DNA of 64,000 bases from Patiriisocius marinistellae (GTDB taxonomy: Bacteria; Bacteroidota; Bacteroidia; Flavobacteriales; Flavobacteriaceae), in assembly GCF_009014635.1 (NCBI RefSeq), contig NZ_BKCF01000003.1, forward strand, positions 186,001-250,000. Direction: 5' to 3'. The notes under the pieces were generated by a model. That model worked only from the letters and a program-made list of their open reading frames with translations, did not search any database and was not told the origin of the DNA. Both the position numbers and the translations under genes were made by a program. This document shows, in pieces, positions 35,622 to 45,683 of this stretch (positions within the stretch are counted from its first letter, which is position 1; every line of letters begins with the position of its first letter).

Positions 35622-38600
35622 TTAATTTGTTTTAATACGAATGGGGTTTCTTAAAACTCCTTTTAGGTTATTGATTTTTCCAACAATTAATTCGTTATTG
35701 TTAAGAATACTTGTTGCTCTAATTCTTAACCCTGCTTCTAGAGGTACGCTAAATTGTTTTCTATTTATTACTTTATTTTTGTTGTTTAAAATTTCCGCAG
35801 TAATTCTACCAGTGGAACTTCCACCACTCGAAATAATATCAACACCCTCAAAATTAGGTTTAACATTAAATTTTAAATCGCTATTTTTTGCCGTTGGAAT
35901 TTTATCAACTTTTAATCTAAAAATATCATTAGTTCCCGAAATTTTGTGCGAATATGCAATATCATATAGTTTATTTTTAGTATTTAAAACCGAGACTTCA
36001 TTATCTATTCTGCCTAATTTTTCAAAATCATACGTTTCAAGCTCATTTCTACTCAATGCACTATTAATCATCACTTCTTGATTAAGGTTTGATATTGCAT
36101 ATTTAAAATCTGTATTCTTTTTACCTTTTATTTTATGTTTAAAATTATTGTTTAATGCTTGTCCTTTTTGCAATAACATATTGAATGGTTGTGGAGCATC
36201 TAACCCTGGATATTGAATAAACATTTTGTTACGATCTGCACGGCTATCTGTACGCTTAACTTTTGTTCCATCAAGATTATTACCGTTTATATCTACTAAT
36301 GATTCTGTTTCTGCATCATCTCCAAAAACAATGACTGAGCCTAGAATTAATAGTGCAAACATTTCCCAATTGGGCGTTCTTGGAGCACTATTTAATATTC
36401 TCCAAGGCATGTAATGTAAACGACCTCCAGACCATTGTCCTCCAGAATAATTTGAGGATCCTTTGTAACTATATGTATTTGAAGACGCATTAACTTTTAA
36501 AATGGTTTCCTTAGATGTTACATTAGGATCAAAACAAATAATTTCCCAATTATTTCCAGATTTTTTCCATTTATGTGGGTAAATACAATGCGGCTTTTGA
36601 GTAAACCAATAGTCTTGTGAAATACAAATTACGGGGTTATCACCACGGCGAGAACAATTAAGAGTTTCATTAAAAACATCTTTTGGATCATGTGTATTAC
36701 CACTTATAAATTGTCCTACAAACCACCAAATGGGTGCTGCACCAAGTTGATAAAGATGTTTAACATTCATCTCTCTCTTAATTTGGTTTTTTGTAAATCT
36801 GCTAAGGGGTTTTCCAAATCTACTTAAACATTTATTGGCATAAACACCTTCAAGGCTCATCCCAAAACAATTACCCCCTTTAGGAGCATCTTTTGCAAAA
36901 AGCTCATAATATAGTGATCTTAGACTTATATGATCAAAAAAGTTAGGATCATTACTTACATCTTTAAACGCATCTGCATATACACTCCAAGGAATGCTAT
37001 TTGTATTTCCCCAATTACGAACTCCCCAAAAATAATAATCTCGGTCAGACATATTGCCTTGATTTATTTTTGGTCTAACTGACCAATCCAATTTCATAGA
37101 ACGAGAACCAGGTGCACGATTATAAATACCTCCATTATCTCGTAAACCCCAAGCATTTTGTATATTTAATACTTTGTTATATGTTCCTAAATCATCATCA
37201 CCTCCGCCAAAAGGCCTACCACCATCACTATCCCATCCTCTTAAAGAAAGTTTAAAATCATCGTTTACATTGTTAGGTATAAAACGCTTAGGTACTGTAT
37301 ACTTCAAGTTTGCTTCTGTTGTATTAGAATAGGTACCATTGTTAGGTAATTTTTTAGTCGTTACTCTGTGGTTATTTTCAAATACTTCAACACGTACATA
37401 AATATCACTATCATCTTTCCAAAACACATCATTGTCAGCATCTCTAACTTTTATACGATCAATAAAAATTTCAAAAGGATAACAGATGTATGATTTTTCT
37501 CCACTAAACCAAGCTATTGTTCCATTCTGAAATGTATTGTATTTAGCATTTTTAGCAATACCTGGAATATCTAGTTCGTCTGAAGTTGGGAACCCTAATT
37601 GACCTAAAGGACCTCCTATTTTTTCATAATTAACACGAATGTCGCCATGAATTTCAAATGCTCCTCTAGAAGGACTCCAGTAAATTGTACAATTTTCAAA
37701 ATCATTTTTCTTACCAATAACTCGAGTTCCATTTTTTACATCCATTTCATCACTTACCGGATATCCCATTTTTGCTACACCGCCGAGATCCATATACTTC
37801 TTTAAGATTGAGCCATGAACTTCTTTTGCTGCTTCGCTCCCATTTTTATAATAAATTCTACCATTTTGAAATTGCTGGTATTTTCCATTGGGGGCATTTC
37901 TCTCAGTAAATTTAGGTAATCCTATATGGTGACCACTTTCATCAAGATTCTCATAATGTAAATAAATATTGTTCTTTACTAAAACTGCACCTGTTGTGCT
38001 TGACCAGTAAATTCCACCTGTACGGAATAAACTTTTTTTACACCCGCGGCGTTTTCCATCAACCTCATCTGTTTGTAATGCCCCTAATGAACGCTGGATA
38101 GTTGCCGAAAAATTTTTATAACGGCTATATATACTTCCATGAATTTCATAAGTACCAAGGGTTGAGTGCATAATAGCACCAAACTCGTAATGCTGTAAGG
38201 AATATTCTGCAGTGTTTGATAATCTCTTTACTCTTTTACCAAAATTTAAATTAGGTCTTATCTCATTATATTTGTAAGAAATATGCCAAGCAGCACTACT
38301 CCTAGAGCTATCTAGTTTTTGTTCTAAAGCGGTAGGAATATCATTTTGAAATAGTACTTCGGCCATCTCTCCTTTAAACGGAAAGCGTAAGCCATTAACC
38401 CAAGAGCCTATATATATTTTTCCACCTGCACCTAATTTTAATTTTCCGTTATAAAATGCCGTAGTACTTACAAGAGTACCATTGATAAAAATTGCTAAAG
38501 TATCATGATCATACGCAAATTCAATTTTATACCATGTACTAGCTCTTAGCTCTCTATTAAATCTTACAACTCCTCCACTCCACCCTGTTCTGGAGTTATG

Positions 38601-38939
38601 TAAACTTACATGTAAGTTCATGCTAGTTGCAGATTTTCCTGGAGTCAAATAAATTGCTATTGGCAAAGAATTAATTTCAAGTAAATTTTGTCTACTGTTA
38701 ATAGTACTGGGAGTTTTAAAACATATACGTCCAGAAAACTTCTTTGAATTATAGGCACTCTTGGGCACCGAAACTTGAATGGATGCCTTATTTTTAAATT
38801 TTAATGCTTTTGTAAATTTCCCAAATATTTTAGGACTTACATCGACAAGTTCACAGTTTTTTACGGTCGCTTTTTTTTGTCCGTCGGGATTAGCAACAGC
38901 AAGGCTGTCCATTGTGTAGTGGATAATTGAATTACTCAT
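35622..38939 (-). CDS. Giant LamG-LGFP-papain-like protein without signal peptide
   Basis: 1105 residues. Domains in order: LamG/concanavalin-type sandwich (about 1-205); a series of LGFP-type repeats (about 225-490; for example GGVAKMGYPVSDE, GPLGQLGFPTSDE, each with a YxxFxNGxIYW strand); a beta-sandwich, possibly C2-like (about 495-615, KVRDADNDVFWKDDSDIYVRVEV); a papain-like domain (about 650-850) with Cys691 in GGNCFGMS, His784 in PHCIYPHKW and Asp804 in ICFDPN; and a beta-rich C-terminal domain. LGFP repeats are known from cell-wall-binding proteins. No signal peptide, lipobox or T9SS sorting domain is seen, so how it would leave the cell is unclear; it may be intracellular or use another export route. 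Monocistronic with its own terminator. Confidence 0.8.
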   Translation of the reverse strand: MSNSIIHYTMDSLAVANPDGQKKATVKNCELVDVSPKIFGKFTKALKFKNKASIQVSVPKSAYNSKKFSGRICFKTPSTINSRQNLLEINSLPIAIYLTPGKSATSMNLHVSLHNSRTGWSGGVVRFNRELRASTWYKIEFAYDHDTLAIFINGTLVSTTAFYNGKLKLGAGGKIYIGSWVNGLRFPFKGEMAEVLFQNDIPTALEQKLDSSRSSAAWHISYKYNEIRPNLNFGKRVKRLSNTAEYSLQHYEFGAIMHSTLGTYEIHGSIYSRYKNFSATIQRSLGALQTDEVDGKRRGCKKSLFRTGGIYWSSTTGAVLVKNNIYLHYENLDESGHHIGLPKFTERNAPNGKYQQFQNGRIYYKNGSEAAKEVHGSILKKYMDLGGVAKMGYPVSDEMDVKNGTRVIGKKNDFENCTIYWSPSRGAFEIHGDIRVNYEKIGGPLGQLGFPTSDELDIPGIAKNAKYNTFQNGTIAWFSGEKSYICYPFEIFIDRIKVRDADNDVFWKDDSDIYVRVEVFENNHRVTTKKLPNNGTYSNTTEANLKYTVPKRFIPNNVNDDFKLSLRGWDSDGGRPFGGGDDDLGTYNKVLNIQNAWGLRDNGGIYNRAPGSRSMKLDWSVRPKINQGNMSDRDYYFWGVRNWGNTNSIPWSVYADAFKDVSNDPNFFDHISLRSLYYELFAKDAPKGGNCFGMSLEGVYANKCLSRFGKPLSRFTKNQIKREMNVKHLYQLGAAPIWWFVGQFISGNTHDPKDVFNETLNCSRRGDNPVICISQDYWFTQKPHCIYPHKWKKSGNNWEIICFDPNVTSKETILKVNASSNTYSYKGSSNYSGGQWSGGRLHYMPWRILNSAPRTPNWEMFALLILGSVIVFGDDAETESLVDINGNNLDGTKVKRTDSRADRNKMFIQYPGLDAPQPFNMLLQKGQALNNNFKHKIKGKKNTDFKYAISNLNQEVMINSALSRNELETYDFEKLGRIDNEVSVLNTKNKLYDIAYSHKISGTNDIFRLKVDKIPTAKNSDLKFNVKPNFEGVDIISSGGSSTGRITAEILNNKNKVINRKQFSVPLEAGLRIRATSILNNNELIVGKINNLKGVLRNPIRIKTN

Positions 38940-39244
38940 AATACAGAATTTAAAAGGTTAGTTAGTGCAATAAAATTAATAAAAAAAACCTTTAAAATGC
39001 TGCAATACAGTTATTTAACTTCAAAAAAAGGGGTGAATCCCCCATATAGTTCATATTTTTAAGTTAAAATCACAAAACCAACCAAAACACTACATATCAA
39101 TAACTTAACATTGTTTTAGTACAATGATTTATAAAAGCACCTATAGGATTGATAGCCTAGGTTTATTACGATTATTCTATTTTGAGATAGTATCTTTGTC
39201 ATTTCTATTTAAGTTATTTTTTAAATTTTACTTCTGAAATCACT
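38940..39244. other. Divergent intergenic region
   Basis: 305 bp between divergent genes. It contains a small GGGG-TGAAT-CCCC hairpin at about 39028-39041 and the TATCTTTG -7 box listed separately. No gene or repeat was seen. Confidence 0.5.
39191..39198 (+). promoter_or_regulatory. Putative -7 promoter element of the DEAD-like gene
   Basis: TATCTTTG matches TAnnTTTG exactly, 46 bases before the ATG at 39245. Confidence 0.45.
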
Positions 39245-39859
39245 ATGCCTTTCAAAAAATTACATCCTCATTTACAAGAGAAACTTGAGATTCAAGAAAT
39301 TACAACACCTACCGCATTTCAGAAAAAAAGTATACCATTAATAAAAAGCGGTGCTAATGTGTATTGTATGGCTCCAAAAGATAGCGGAAAAACAACATCA
39401 CTTATTCTTACCACAATACAAAAGTTAAAGTGCGAAGCTGTTGGTGATGCACCAAGAGCTGTAGTTCTTGTAGAAAATAAAGCAAAAGCACTAGAGTTGT
39501 ATGATGCCTTTTTAAAATTTACAAAACATACTACTTTACGTGTTTATGTAGGCTATGAAGAACTGCACATTGATGTTCAAAAATCTGAAATTTTTATGGG
39601 TACAGATATCCTAATCTCTACGCCAAAATCAATGAATAAGCTATTTTTACTAAATGGCGTTCATATTTCGCATTTAAAAATCTTTAGCATTGATGATGCC
39701 GAATTTTTGACACAACAATCTGCTTACAAAGCAATGATGTCAATAGCACAGAGTATGAAAAAATGTCAATATGTTATTTATTCAGAGAAAATGCACCCTA
39801 AATTAAAACGTTTTGAATCTTACTTTATGGAGTACCCAAAAACAGTAACCCTTAAATAA
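39245..39859 (+). CDS. Isolated DEAD-box-like RecA1 domain protein
   Basis: 204 residues covering only the first RecA-like domain of a DEAD-box helicase. Q-motif-like TTPTAFQKKSIP, Walker A APKDSGKTT, Ia-like AVVLVENKAKA, Ib STPKS, motif II SIDDAEF in place of DEAD, and SEK where SAT is expected. The second RecA domain (motifs IV-VI) is absent and the stop is followed within 30 bp by thiE, so this is not a simple frameshift of a longer gene. Helicase activity is unlikely; it may act as a regulator or RNA-binding partner. Such truncated forms recur in flavobacteria as far as I know. Confidence 0.75.
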   Translation: MPFKKLHPHLQEKLEIQEITTPTAFQKKSIPLIKSGANVYCMAPKDSGKTTSLILTTIQKLKCEAVGDAPRAVVLVENKAKALELYDAFLKFTKHTTLRVYVGYEELHIDVQKSEIFMGTDILISTPKSMNKLFLLNGVHISHLKIFSIDDAEFLTQQSAYKAMMSIAQSMKKCQYVIYSEKMHPKLKRFESYFMEYPKTVTLK

Positions 39860-39889
39860 TAAAATGGCTTTTAATAAAACTATAATTTG

Positions 39890-40531
39890 ATGATCCCTAA
39901 ACTTCATTATATTTCTCAAGGAATTACCTCTAAGGAACATTTAGAAAACATACAAAAAGCATGTACTTCTGGAGCCGAATTAGTACAATTACGCTTAAAA
40001 ATACAATCAGAAAAAAAGCTTTTAAAATTTGCAAATGAAGCCAGAGAAATTACGGCTCATTTTCAAACTAGATTAATCATTAACGACCATTATAAAGTAG
40101 CAAAAGAGGTGAAGGCAGATGGCGTACATCTAGGGCAAAATGACGCCTGCCCAACAGTTGTTAGAGATTATTTACATTCTTGGCAAATTATAGGCGGTAC
40201 AGCAAATACACTTCAAGAATGCAAAACATTAATCGAAAAAGAAGTAGATTACATAAGTCTAGGACCTTTTAGATTTACAACAACTAAAGACAATCTCCCT
40301 CCACTATTAGGCTTAAATGGTTATGCCGAAATTTTAAAAACATTAAACACAGAGACTCCCATTATAGGTGTGGGTGGAATTACAATAAAGGATGTTACTG
40401 CAATTTTAAAAACGGGTGTTTCTGGACTTGCAATTTCCGAAGAAATCGCGCGAGATTTTAATTCTATTAAGACATTCAATCAATTATTAAATGCTTCTTC
40501 CACAGCAGAACAGCGTTATACGTTTGAATAA
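39890..40531 (+). CDS. thiE: Thiamine phosphate synthase
   Basis: 213 residues from the ATG at 39890 (a TTG one codon earlier is not needed). TIM barrel with ThiE motifs: LVQLRLK, RLIINDHYKVAKEVKADGVHLGQND, YISLGPFRFTTTKDN and IGVGGI with the phosphate-binding glycines. It joins hydroxymethylpyrimidine pyrophosphate to thiazole phosphate. It stands alone here, away from other thi genes, and could be a TenI-like paralogue, since the usual STKK is TTTKDN. Confidence 0.85.
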   Translation: MIPKLHYISQGITSKEHLENIQKACTSGAELVQLRLKIQSEKKLLKFANEAREITAHFQTRLIINDHYKVAKEVKADGVHLGQNDACPTVVRDYLHSWQIIGGTANTLQECKTLIEKEVDYISLGPFRFTTTKDNLPPLLGLNGYAEILKTLNTETPIIGVGGITIKDVTAILKTGVSGLAISEEIARDFNSIKTFNQLLNASSTAEQRYTFE

Positions 40532-40542
40532 TAATTTATAAA

Positions 40543-40569
40543 AAAGAGCTTAAATTAGTTAAGCTCTTT
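40543..40569. terminator. Bidirectional terminator between thiE and the monooxygenase gene
   Basis: AAAGAGCTTAA pairs perfectly with TTAAGCTCTTT around ATTAG. It overlaps the last codons of the minus-strand gene ending at 40555. Confidence 0.8.
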
Positions 40570-41559
40570 CATAATCTCTGCAAAAAGTTTGTACGATTTT
40601 ATCTTATCATTTACATCATAAATATTTGTGACAGCAATAAGTTCGTCTGCTTTCGTTTTTTCGATAAATTCTTTAACTTGGATTTTTACTGTCTTTTTAC
40701 TGCCTATAAATGAATACTTTAGCATTTGATGCACTTGAGGGTGTTGCATAATTCCCTTAAGCTCATCTGTCATGTCAACTGGTGGTTGAACAAAATCTCT
40801 TTTTCCCGTAAAAATTCCAACAATCATGCGTATTAAAGAGGTTGAAATACGTTTTGCTTCTTCATCTGTATCTGCAATAATAATATTGACACCTGCCATT
40901 ACGTATGGTTTTTTTAATACAGATGAAGGTTTAAATTCTTTTCTATAAATTTCTATTGCATCCCATAAATGAGTTGTTGCAAAGTGGCTTGCAAATGCAT
41001 AAGGCAATCCTTTTTTTGCTGCTAAATGGGCACTATCCGTACTAGAACCTAAAATATAAACAGGAACAGCTACACCTTCTGCAACCGTAGCTCGCACTTT
41101 TGAAGTTGCATTTTCAACAGAAAAATAGGTTTCTATTTTTTCTAATTCATTTGGAAATGAATGTGCTGCCTGCATAAAGTCTGACCTAATAGCTTGCGCA
41201 GTTTCTCTGTCTGTTCCTGGCGCTCTTCCCAAGCCCAAATCTATACGTCCGGGATATAGTGAGCCTAAAGTTCCAAATTGTTCAGCAATAATCAATGGTG
41301 AGTGGTTAGGAAGCATAATTCCTCCAGATCCTACACGTAGCGTTTTTGTTCCTTGAGCTACATAGCCAATTAATACTGAGGTTGCGCTACTACCTATGTT
41401 TGAAGCGTTATGATGTTCTGCTAACCAATAACGTGTAAATCCACAGTTTTCAGCGTTTTGAGCTAGGTGTAATACGTTATTATACGTTTGTTGTAATGTG
41501 TGACCTTCAGATACTAATGCAAGGTCTAATATTGAATATAATGTTTTATTTGGTTTCAT
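40555..41559 (-). CDS. Luciferase-like (LLM class) flavin-dependent oxidoreductase
   Basis: 334 residues, a bacterial-luciferase-type TIM barrel. Motifs: GFTRYWLAEHHN, VGSGGIMLPNHSPLIIAEQFGTLGSLYPGRIDLGLGRAPGTD and YILGSSTDSA are the standard signature of the group-1 LLM family (YhbW-like). It probably uses reduced flavin; the substrate is unknown. Confidence 0.9.
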   Translation of the reverse strand: MKPNKTLYSILDLALVSEGHTLQQTYNNVLHLAQNAENCGFTRYWLAEHHNASNIGSSATSVLIGYVAQGTKTLRVGSGGIMLPNHSPLIIAEQFGTLGSLYPGRIDLGLGRAPGTDRETAQAIRSDFMQAAHSFPNELEKIETYFSVENATSKVRATVAEGVAVPVYILGSSTDSAHLAAKKGLPYAFASHFATTHLWDAIEIYRKEFKPSSVLKKPYVMAGVNIIIADTDEEAKRISTSLIRMIVGIFTGKRDFVQPPVDMTDELKGIMQHPQVHQMLKYSFIGSKKTVKIQVKEFIEKTKADELIAVTNIYDVNDKIKSYKLFAEIMKELN

Positions 41560-41637
41560 AAATATATGATCTATCCAGTTGATTTATATGGTTTTATTAC
41601 TAAATGTATCATGTTGATTCATTTCAGTAGAAAATAA

Positions 41638-41669
41638 AATATCCTTTGTAACTGAGTACAAAGGATATT
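41638..41669 (-). terminator. Rho-independent terminator of the CocE-type hydrolase gene
   Basis: AATATCCTTTGTA pairs perfectly (13 bp) with TACAAAGGATATT around ACTGAG. On the minus strand it lies 45 bp after the stop at 41714 and is followed by TTATTTT. Confidence 0.8.
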
Positions 41670-41713
41670 ATTTTAGATATAAATATGTTCTGCAATATTG
41701 ATACCAATATGTA

Positions 41714-43603
41714 CTATCTAAGTGGTAATCTTATTTGTGATGGATATTTTTTTGAATGATGTACTTTGTTTTGAGCAATTACAGCCTCAGACTCATCATA
41801 ATTATTCCCTCCTGTATTAAGGTTTCTTGCAAAACGAGGAAAGTTACTACTTGAAATTTCAATTCTTATTTTGTGTCCCTTTTCAAAATAATTGCTCGTT
41901 GACATAGGTGTTAAATCTAATTTATAGACCTCGCCTTTTTCCATAAACACTTCTTTATCATAACCTTCTCTATAGCGTACGCGTTGAATGGTTTCATCTA
42001 AGTTATAAGCTGTTCCGTCTGGATATACATCAATCAATTTTATAGTAAAATCTGTGTCTTTTGCATTTGAGGATACATACAATTCTGTTTCAATAAAACC
42101 ACTTAACTCAACTCCTTCTTTTAAAACATCTGTGGTATACACTAAAATATCTGCACGTTCTTCCATTTCCTGTTGATTAAAAGCTCCACCTTCAACAGCA
42201 TTACCTGTACAGCATACGTTTCCACCTAAAGAAGTTACGGGATTCATAGGGTCATAAACAAAAGAGTCTGGATTATCTTTACTCGCTTGTTTAGTAGATA
42301 ATGTTCCACTACCCACTAAAGAGTTTGCATTTCCTTTACTGTTTAAGTAGTAAGTTGTCATTTTTGAATCTTCTGGCGGCCATTGTGTTGCTGCTTGCCA
42401 TTTATTACTCCCCATTGTATAGTATTGCACTCTTGGTGTTTTTTCCTTAAAGTTTGTCTTTTCATCTTTTAACCAAAAGTCAAACCAGTTAAATATTTGT
42501 TCTTCATAATTAAGACGAGCATCTCCCACGCTCCTTTGTCCTACCATAGTAGTATCTGTCGCCCGGGTATAACCACAATGCAATGTAGGAGCAATAACTA
42601 AATATTGATTATCTCTAACCGTTGCATCTTTAGTATTCTCCCTTACATGATTGAACAATGCAAGATTGGGAGTAATAGATACATCATACCATGAAGCAAA
42701 CCAAAAGCTAGGAACCCCTAATTCCATATCATCATGGTATAGACCACCTTCAAACCATTCAGGATCGTTAGGCTTACGGCGTACCATTTTGTCAAAAATT
42801 TCATGCTTACCATTTATATTTTTCAAAATATCTTGAATGGGAAGATGCGACAAGGCTTCCTTCATATCAATTGGTGGATTCTCTGGAGCTAGGTCATAAA
42901 AGCGAGAAATTCTTATTAAATCTTCTTGCGTTGCACCTTCTGGTATTCTAGGCTTAAATTTATCGTGTTCTACACCGTACAACCATGAAAAGAACAATAA
43001 TTGTTCAACTCCACCTCTATACCAGTTACCTTGTTCCATAATGTCACCCACACGTCCTACTCCTGCCCCAAAACCTTGTGGAACCATTGCTGCGTGAGAT
43101 GGGTGATCTAACGCCGCAACAGCCATTTGCCACTCTGCTGTAGAAGAGCAACCTATTGTACCTATTTTTCCGTTGGACCATGATTGATCTTTCATCCATG
43201 AAAAAGCGTCATAACCATCTGTCAAAGGCACACCTAAAATATCCCATTCGCCTTCAGAGTAATAGCGTCCACGTTCGTTTTGTACTACGTAAGCGTACCC
43301 TCTTTTTACCATTTCGTAGGCTTGTTTTGCCGTACGTGTTCTTTGTTCTCCATCACCCCATGAGTTAAAATTATATGGTGTACGAGAAAAAATTACTGGA
43401 ACTTTTCCAGTTCCTTTAGGTCTGTAGATATCTGTAGCTAAACGAATACCATCACGCATAGGCATCATTACTTTTTGGTCAATAATCGCTATTTCTTCCA
43501 GCTTTTTAAAAATATCTTCTTCTTCCTTAACCTGCTCTTGTGCAGTAAAGGATTGACAAACAATAAGTAATAAACAAAATGTAATGCTTTTAAAATGTTT
43601 CAT
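41714..43603 (-). CDS. Exported CocE/NonD family (X-Pro dipeptidyl-peptidase type) hydrolase
   Basis: 629 residues with a signal peptide ([22 protein letters not shown]). Alpha/beta-hydrolase core with [17 protein letters not shown] at the start, nucleophile in [13 protein letters not shown], and a C-terminal jelly-roll domain ([35 protein letters not shown]), the layout of cocaine esterase, alpha-amino acid ester hydrolase and glutaryl-7-ACA acylase. The catalytic His is probably in TLHCGYTRA. It cleaves esters or amides outside the cytoplasm; the substrate is unknown. Confidence 0.9.
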   Translation of the reverse strand: MKHFKSITFCLLLIVCQSFTAQEQVKEEEDIFKKLEEIAIIDQKVMMPMRDGIRLATDIYRPKGTGKVPVIFSRTPYNFNSWGDGEQRTRTAKQAYEMVKRGYAYVVQNERGRYYSEGEWDILGVPLTDGYDAFSWMKDQSWSNGKIGTIGCSSTAEWQMAVAALDHPSHAAMVPQGFGAGVGRVGDIMEQGNWYRGGVEQLLFFSWLYGVEHDKFKPRIPEGATQEDLIRISRFYDLAPENPPIDMKEALSHLPIQDILKNINGKHEIFDKMVRRKPNDPEWFEGGLYHDDMELGVPSFWFASWYDVSITPNLALFNHVRENTKDATVRDNQYLVIAPTLHCGYTRATDTTMVGQRSVGDARLNYEEQIFNWFDFWLKDEKTNFKEKTPRVQYYTMGSNKWQAATQWPPEDSKMTTYYLNSKGNANSLVGSGTLSTKQASKDNPDSFVYDPMNPVTSLGGNVCCTGNAVEGGAFNQQEMEERADILVYTTDVLKEGVELSGFIETELYVSSNAKDTDFTIKLIDVYPDGTAYNLDETIQRVRYREGYDKEVFMEKGEVYKLDLTPMSTSNYFEKGHKIRIEISSSNFPRFARNLNTGGNNYDESEAVIAQNKVHHSKKYPSQIRLPLR

Positions 43604-43681
43604 ATAAAAAGGGATAAATAATTAACGACATAAAGTTACTTAAAATTGATGTACAAACAGCTATCAGCTTCTAGATGTTTA

Positions 43682-43746
43682 ATATTTCCGAAGTTAAATA
43701 TAGTATGTGCAGTACACCTATTTCTTCATGGTATCTTCGGAAATAT
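43682..43746. repeat. Inverted pair of the CTTCGGAAAT motif
   Basis: ATATTTCCGAAG (43682-43693) and CTTCGGAAATAT (43735-43746) are exact reverse complements, 41 bases apart, between the hydrolase start and the end of the next gene. They can form a 12-bp stem. The same ten-base core recurs singly elsewhere in the window. Confidence 0.7.
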
Positions 43747-43805
43747 AATACGTTGAAAGAACTGCTAAAAATTAAAGACTTAAGTTTATTACCAATAAAA
43801 AATTA

Positions 43806-45368
43806 CTACCAATCAATTGGGAAATAATCTTTTAAGAATTTTCCAGACCAATGTTTACCAGTATTGATTCCATCTATTAAAGGGTCCATGACCCGTGCTG
43901 CTCCATCCACAATATCTAGCGGTGGTTGAAAATCATGTACCTCTACTTTTTTCTTTGACAACTCTGCAGGGTCTTCATCTGTAACCCATCCAGTATCTAC
44001 AGCGTTCATATAAATGCCAGATTTAGCAAATGTTGCTGCAGAGGTATGTGTAAGCATATTTAAGGCTGCTTTTGCCATATTTGTATGTGGATGCCTATCT
44101 TCTTTTTTAAAGCGATGAAATTTTCCTTCCATTGCCGAAACATTAATTATATGTTTCTTCCCTGTGTTTTCTTTCATCATTAAATTTGATAAACGATTGC
44201 ACAACACGAAAGGTGCGACGGCATTAACTAATTGTACTTCTACCATCTCTGTAGTTTCAATTTCACCAAGTTTTAAACGCCAGCTGTTTGTTTTACGTAA
44301 ATCAACTTGTTGTAAATCTGCATCAAGTTTACCTTCTGGAAACACTTCAGATGTTTGTAATGAGTTATCAAAACTATATGGTATTTGAGAAAGCGCTGCA
44401 GAGTTGCGTAATCCTATTCCAGGTTCTGGACCATGCCAAGTTACTGGAAGCACATTATTTTTACTCGTTTTTGAAGTATCAACACTTAAGTCTGATAATT
44501 CCTGTAAACAATCAATATGGTCATTTAATAATGGCTGAGCAAGTTTAGGCAATTGATCTACTGGTAACTTTTCATTTTCCATTAAATGAAAATAGAAACC
44601 TGATGGCCTCCTAACTGTTTGTGCTGCATTATTGATGAGAATGTCTAAACGATCATATTTTTGCTCTATATAGTTACAAAAAATTTCGACACTTGGAATG
44701 TGTCTTAAATCAAGCCCATGAATATGCAATCTATGGCACCATTGATTATAATCTTCTTCTTTTGAGAATCTAATAGCAGAATCTGCAGGGAAACGTGTTG
44801 TAGCAACAACAGTAGCTCCAGAGCGTAATAACATTAATGTAATGTGATATCCTATTTTTAATCTAGAACCTGTAATTACTGCTACCTGACCTTTTAAATC
44901 TGTAGTTTGAAAACGTTTAGCGTAATTTAAATCACCGCAGTCTGTACACATCGTATCATAAAAATGATGCAGTTTTGTGTACATCGTTTTACACACGTAA
45001 CAATTTCTTGGGGATTCTAACTCTAATGTATCTTCTGGAATAGCAGCTGCTGCTAATAACTTAGGTGCTACAAATAAAGTTGCTTCTCTTGCAGATCTAA
45101 TTCCTGTAGTTTTTCTTGCATGCTTATCTTTAGCAATCATTTTGCGCTTTGCTGCTTTCTTAGCATCTTTTTTTCTTCGCTTAAATTCGTCCCTATTAGG
45201 TCGAGACAATTTTCCTGAAACTTTTAACAATGCAGTTCTCTTTTCTTCAGAAAGCTCATAAATCTGGTTTGTGTCTGAAACTAAAAGTTCTAAAATTGAG
45301 ATAGTTGTATCTATTTCTTGAAGTGAAACTTTACGAACTTTTTCAGGTTTTTTTTGATTTTCAAGCAT
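43806..45368 (-). CDS. Zinc-ribbon plus SDR fusion protein
   Basis: 520 residues. A basic N-terminus (residues about 50-95, lysine- and arginine-rich) is followed by a four-cysteine zinc ribbon (NCYVCKTMY and MCTDCGDL, near 125-150) and an SDR Rossmann domain ([15 protein letters not shown] at about 165, [33 protein letters not shown]). The catalytic Tyr of Tyr-x3-Lys is replaced (TNMAK), and an insert of about 100 residues lies in mid-domain. Related proteins occur in bacteria and plants as a large SDR family without known substrate. Oxidoreductase activity by the normal mechanism is doubtful. Confidence 0.8.
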   Translation of the reverse strand: MLENQKKPEKVRKVSLQEIDTTISILELLVSDTNQIYELSEEKRTALLKVSGKLSRPNRDEFKRRKKDAKKAAKRKMIAKDKHARKTTGIRSAREATLFVAPKLLAAAAIPEDTLELESPRNCYVCKTMYTKLHHFYDTMCTDCGDLNYAKRFQTTDLKGQVAVITGSRLKIGYHITLMLLRSGATVVATTRFPADSAIRFSKEEDYNQWCHRLHIHGLDLRHIPSVEIFCNYIEQKYDRLDILINNAAQTVRRPSGFYFHLMENEKLPVDQLPKLAQPLLNDHIDCLQELSDLSVDTSKTSKNNVLPVTWHGPEPGIGLRNSAALSQIPYSFDNSLQTSEVFPEGKLDADLQQVDLRKTNSWRLKLGEIETTEMVEVQLVNAVAPFVLCNRLSNLMMKENTGKKHIINVSAMEGKFHRFKKEDRHPHTNMAKAALNMLTHTSAATFAKSGIYMNAVDTGWVTDEDPAELSKKKVEVHDFQPPLDIVDGAARVMDPLIDGINTGKHWSGKFLKDYFPIDW

Positions 45369-45683
45369 ATCTATAAAGCGTAAAGTTTTAACAAATGTGA
45401 TACAAATTTAATTTTAGCGAAGGTAAGTATACCTCTTTACAGAATTATAGAAAGCTTATTCTTTTTAATACATACCTATAGTTAAAATTTAACGCTTTTA
45501 AAATATTTATGAATGAAATTTAATTAAAGTAAAAGCAGTTTATATTGTTGCAATTTATTTGTATAAAGCACTGGTTTAGTGAACATTTAAAATGATTGCT
45601 AATCAATATTTATAAAAAAACCATATCTTAGTACACTCCCTTTTAAAATTTTCTTAGAAAGCTAACCACTAAATAATTTGATT
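45369..45683. other. Intergenic region upstream of the amidohydrolase-HNH operon
   Basis: 315 very AT-rich bases between divergent genes. It should hold the promoters of both. No exact TAnnTTTG element at suitable distance, repeat or small RNA could be picked out by eye. Confidence 0.4.

Noticed and set aside
39245-39859. Frameshifted full-length helicase
   Set aside because: The sequence after the stop is 30 bases of spacer followed by a complete thiE; no motifs IV-VI are encoded in any frame nearby.
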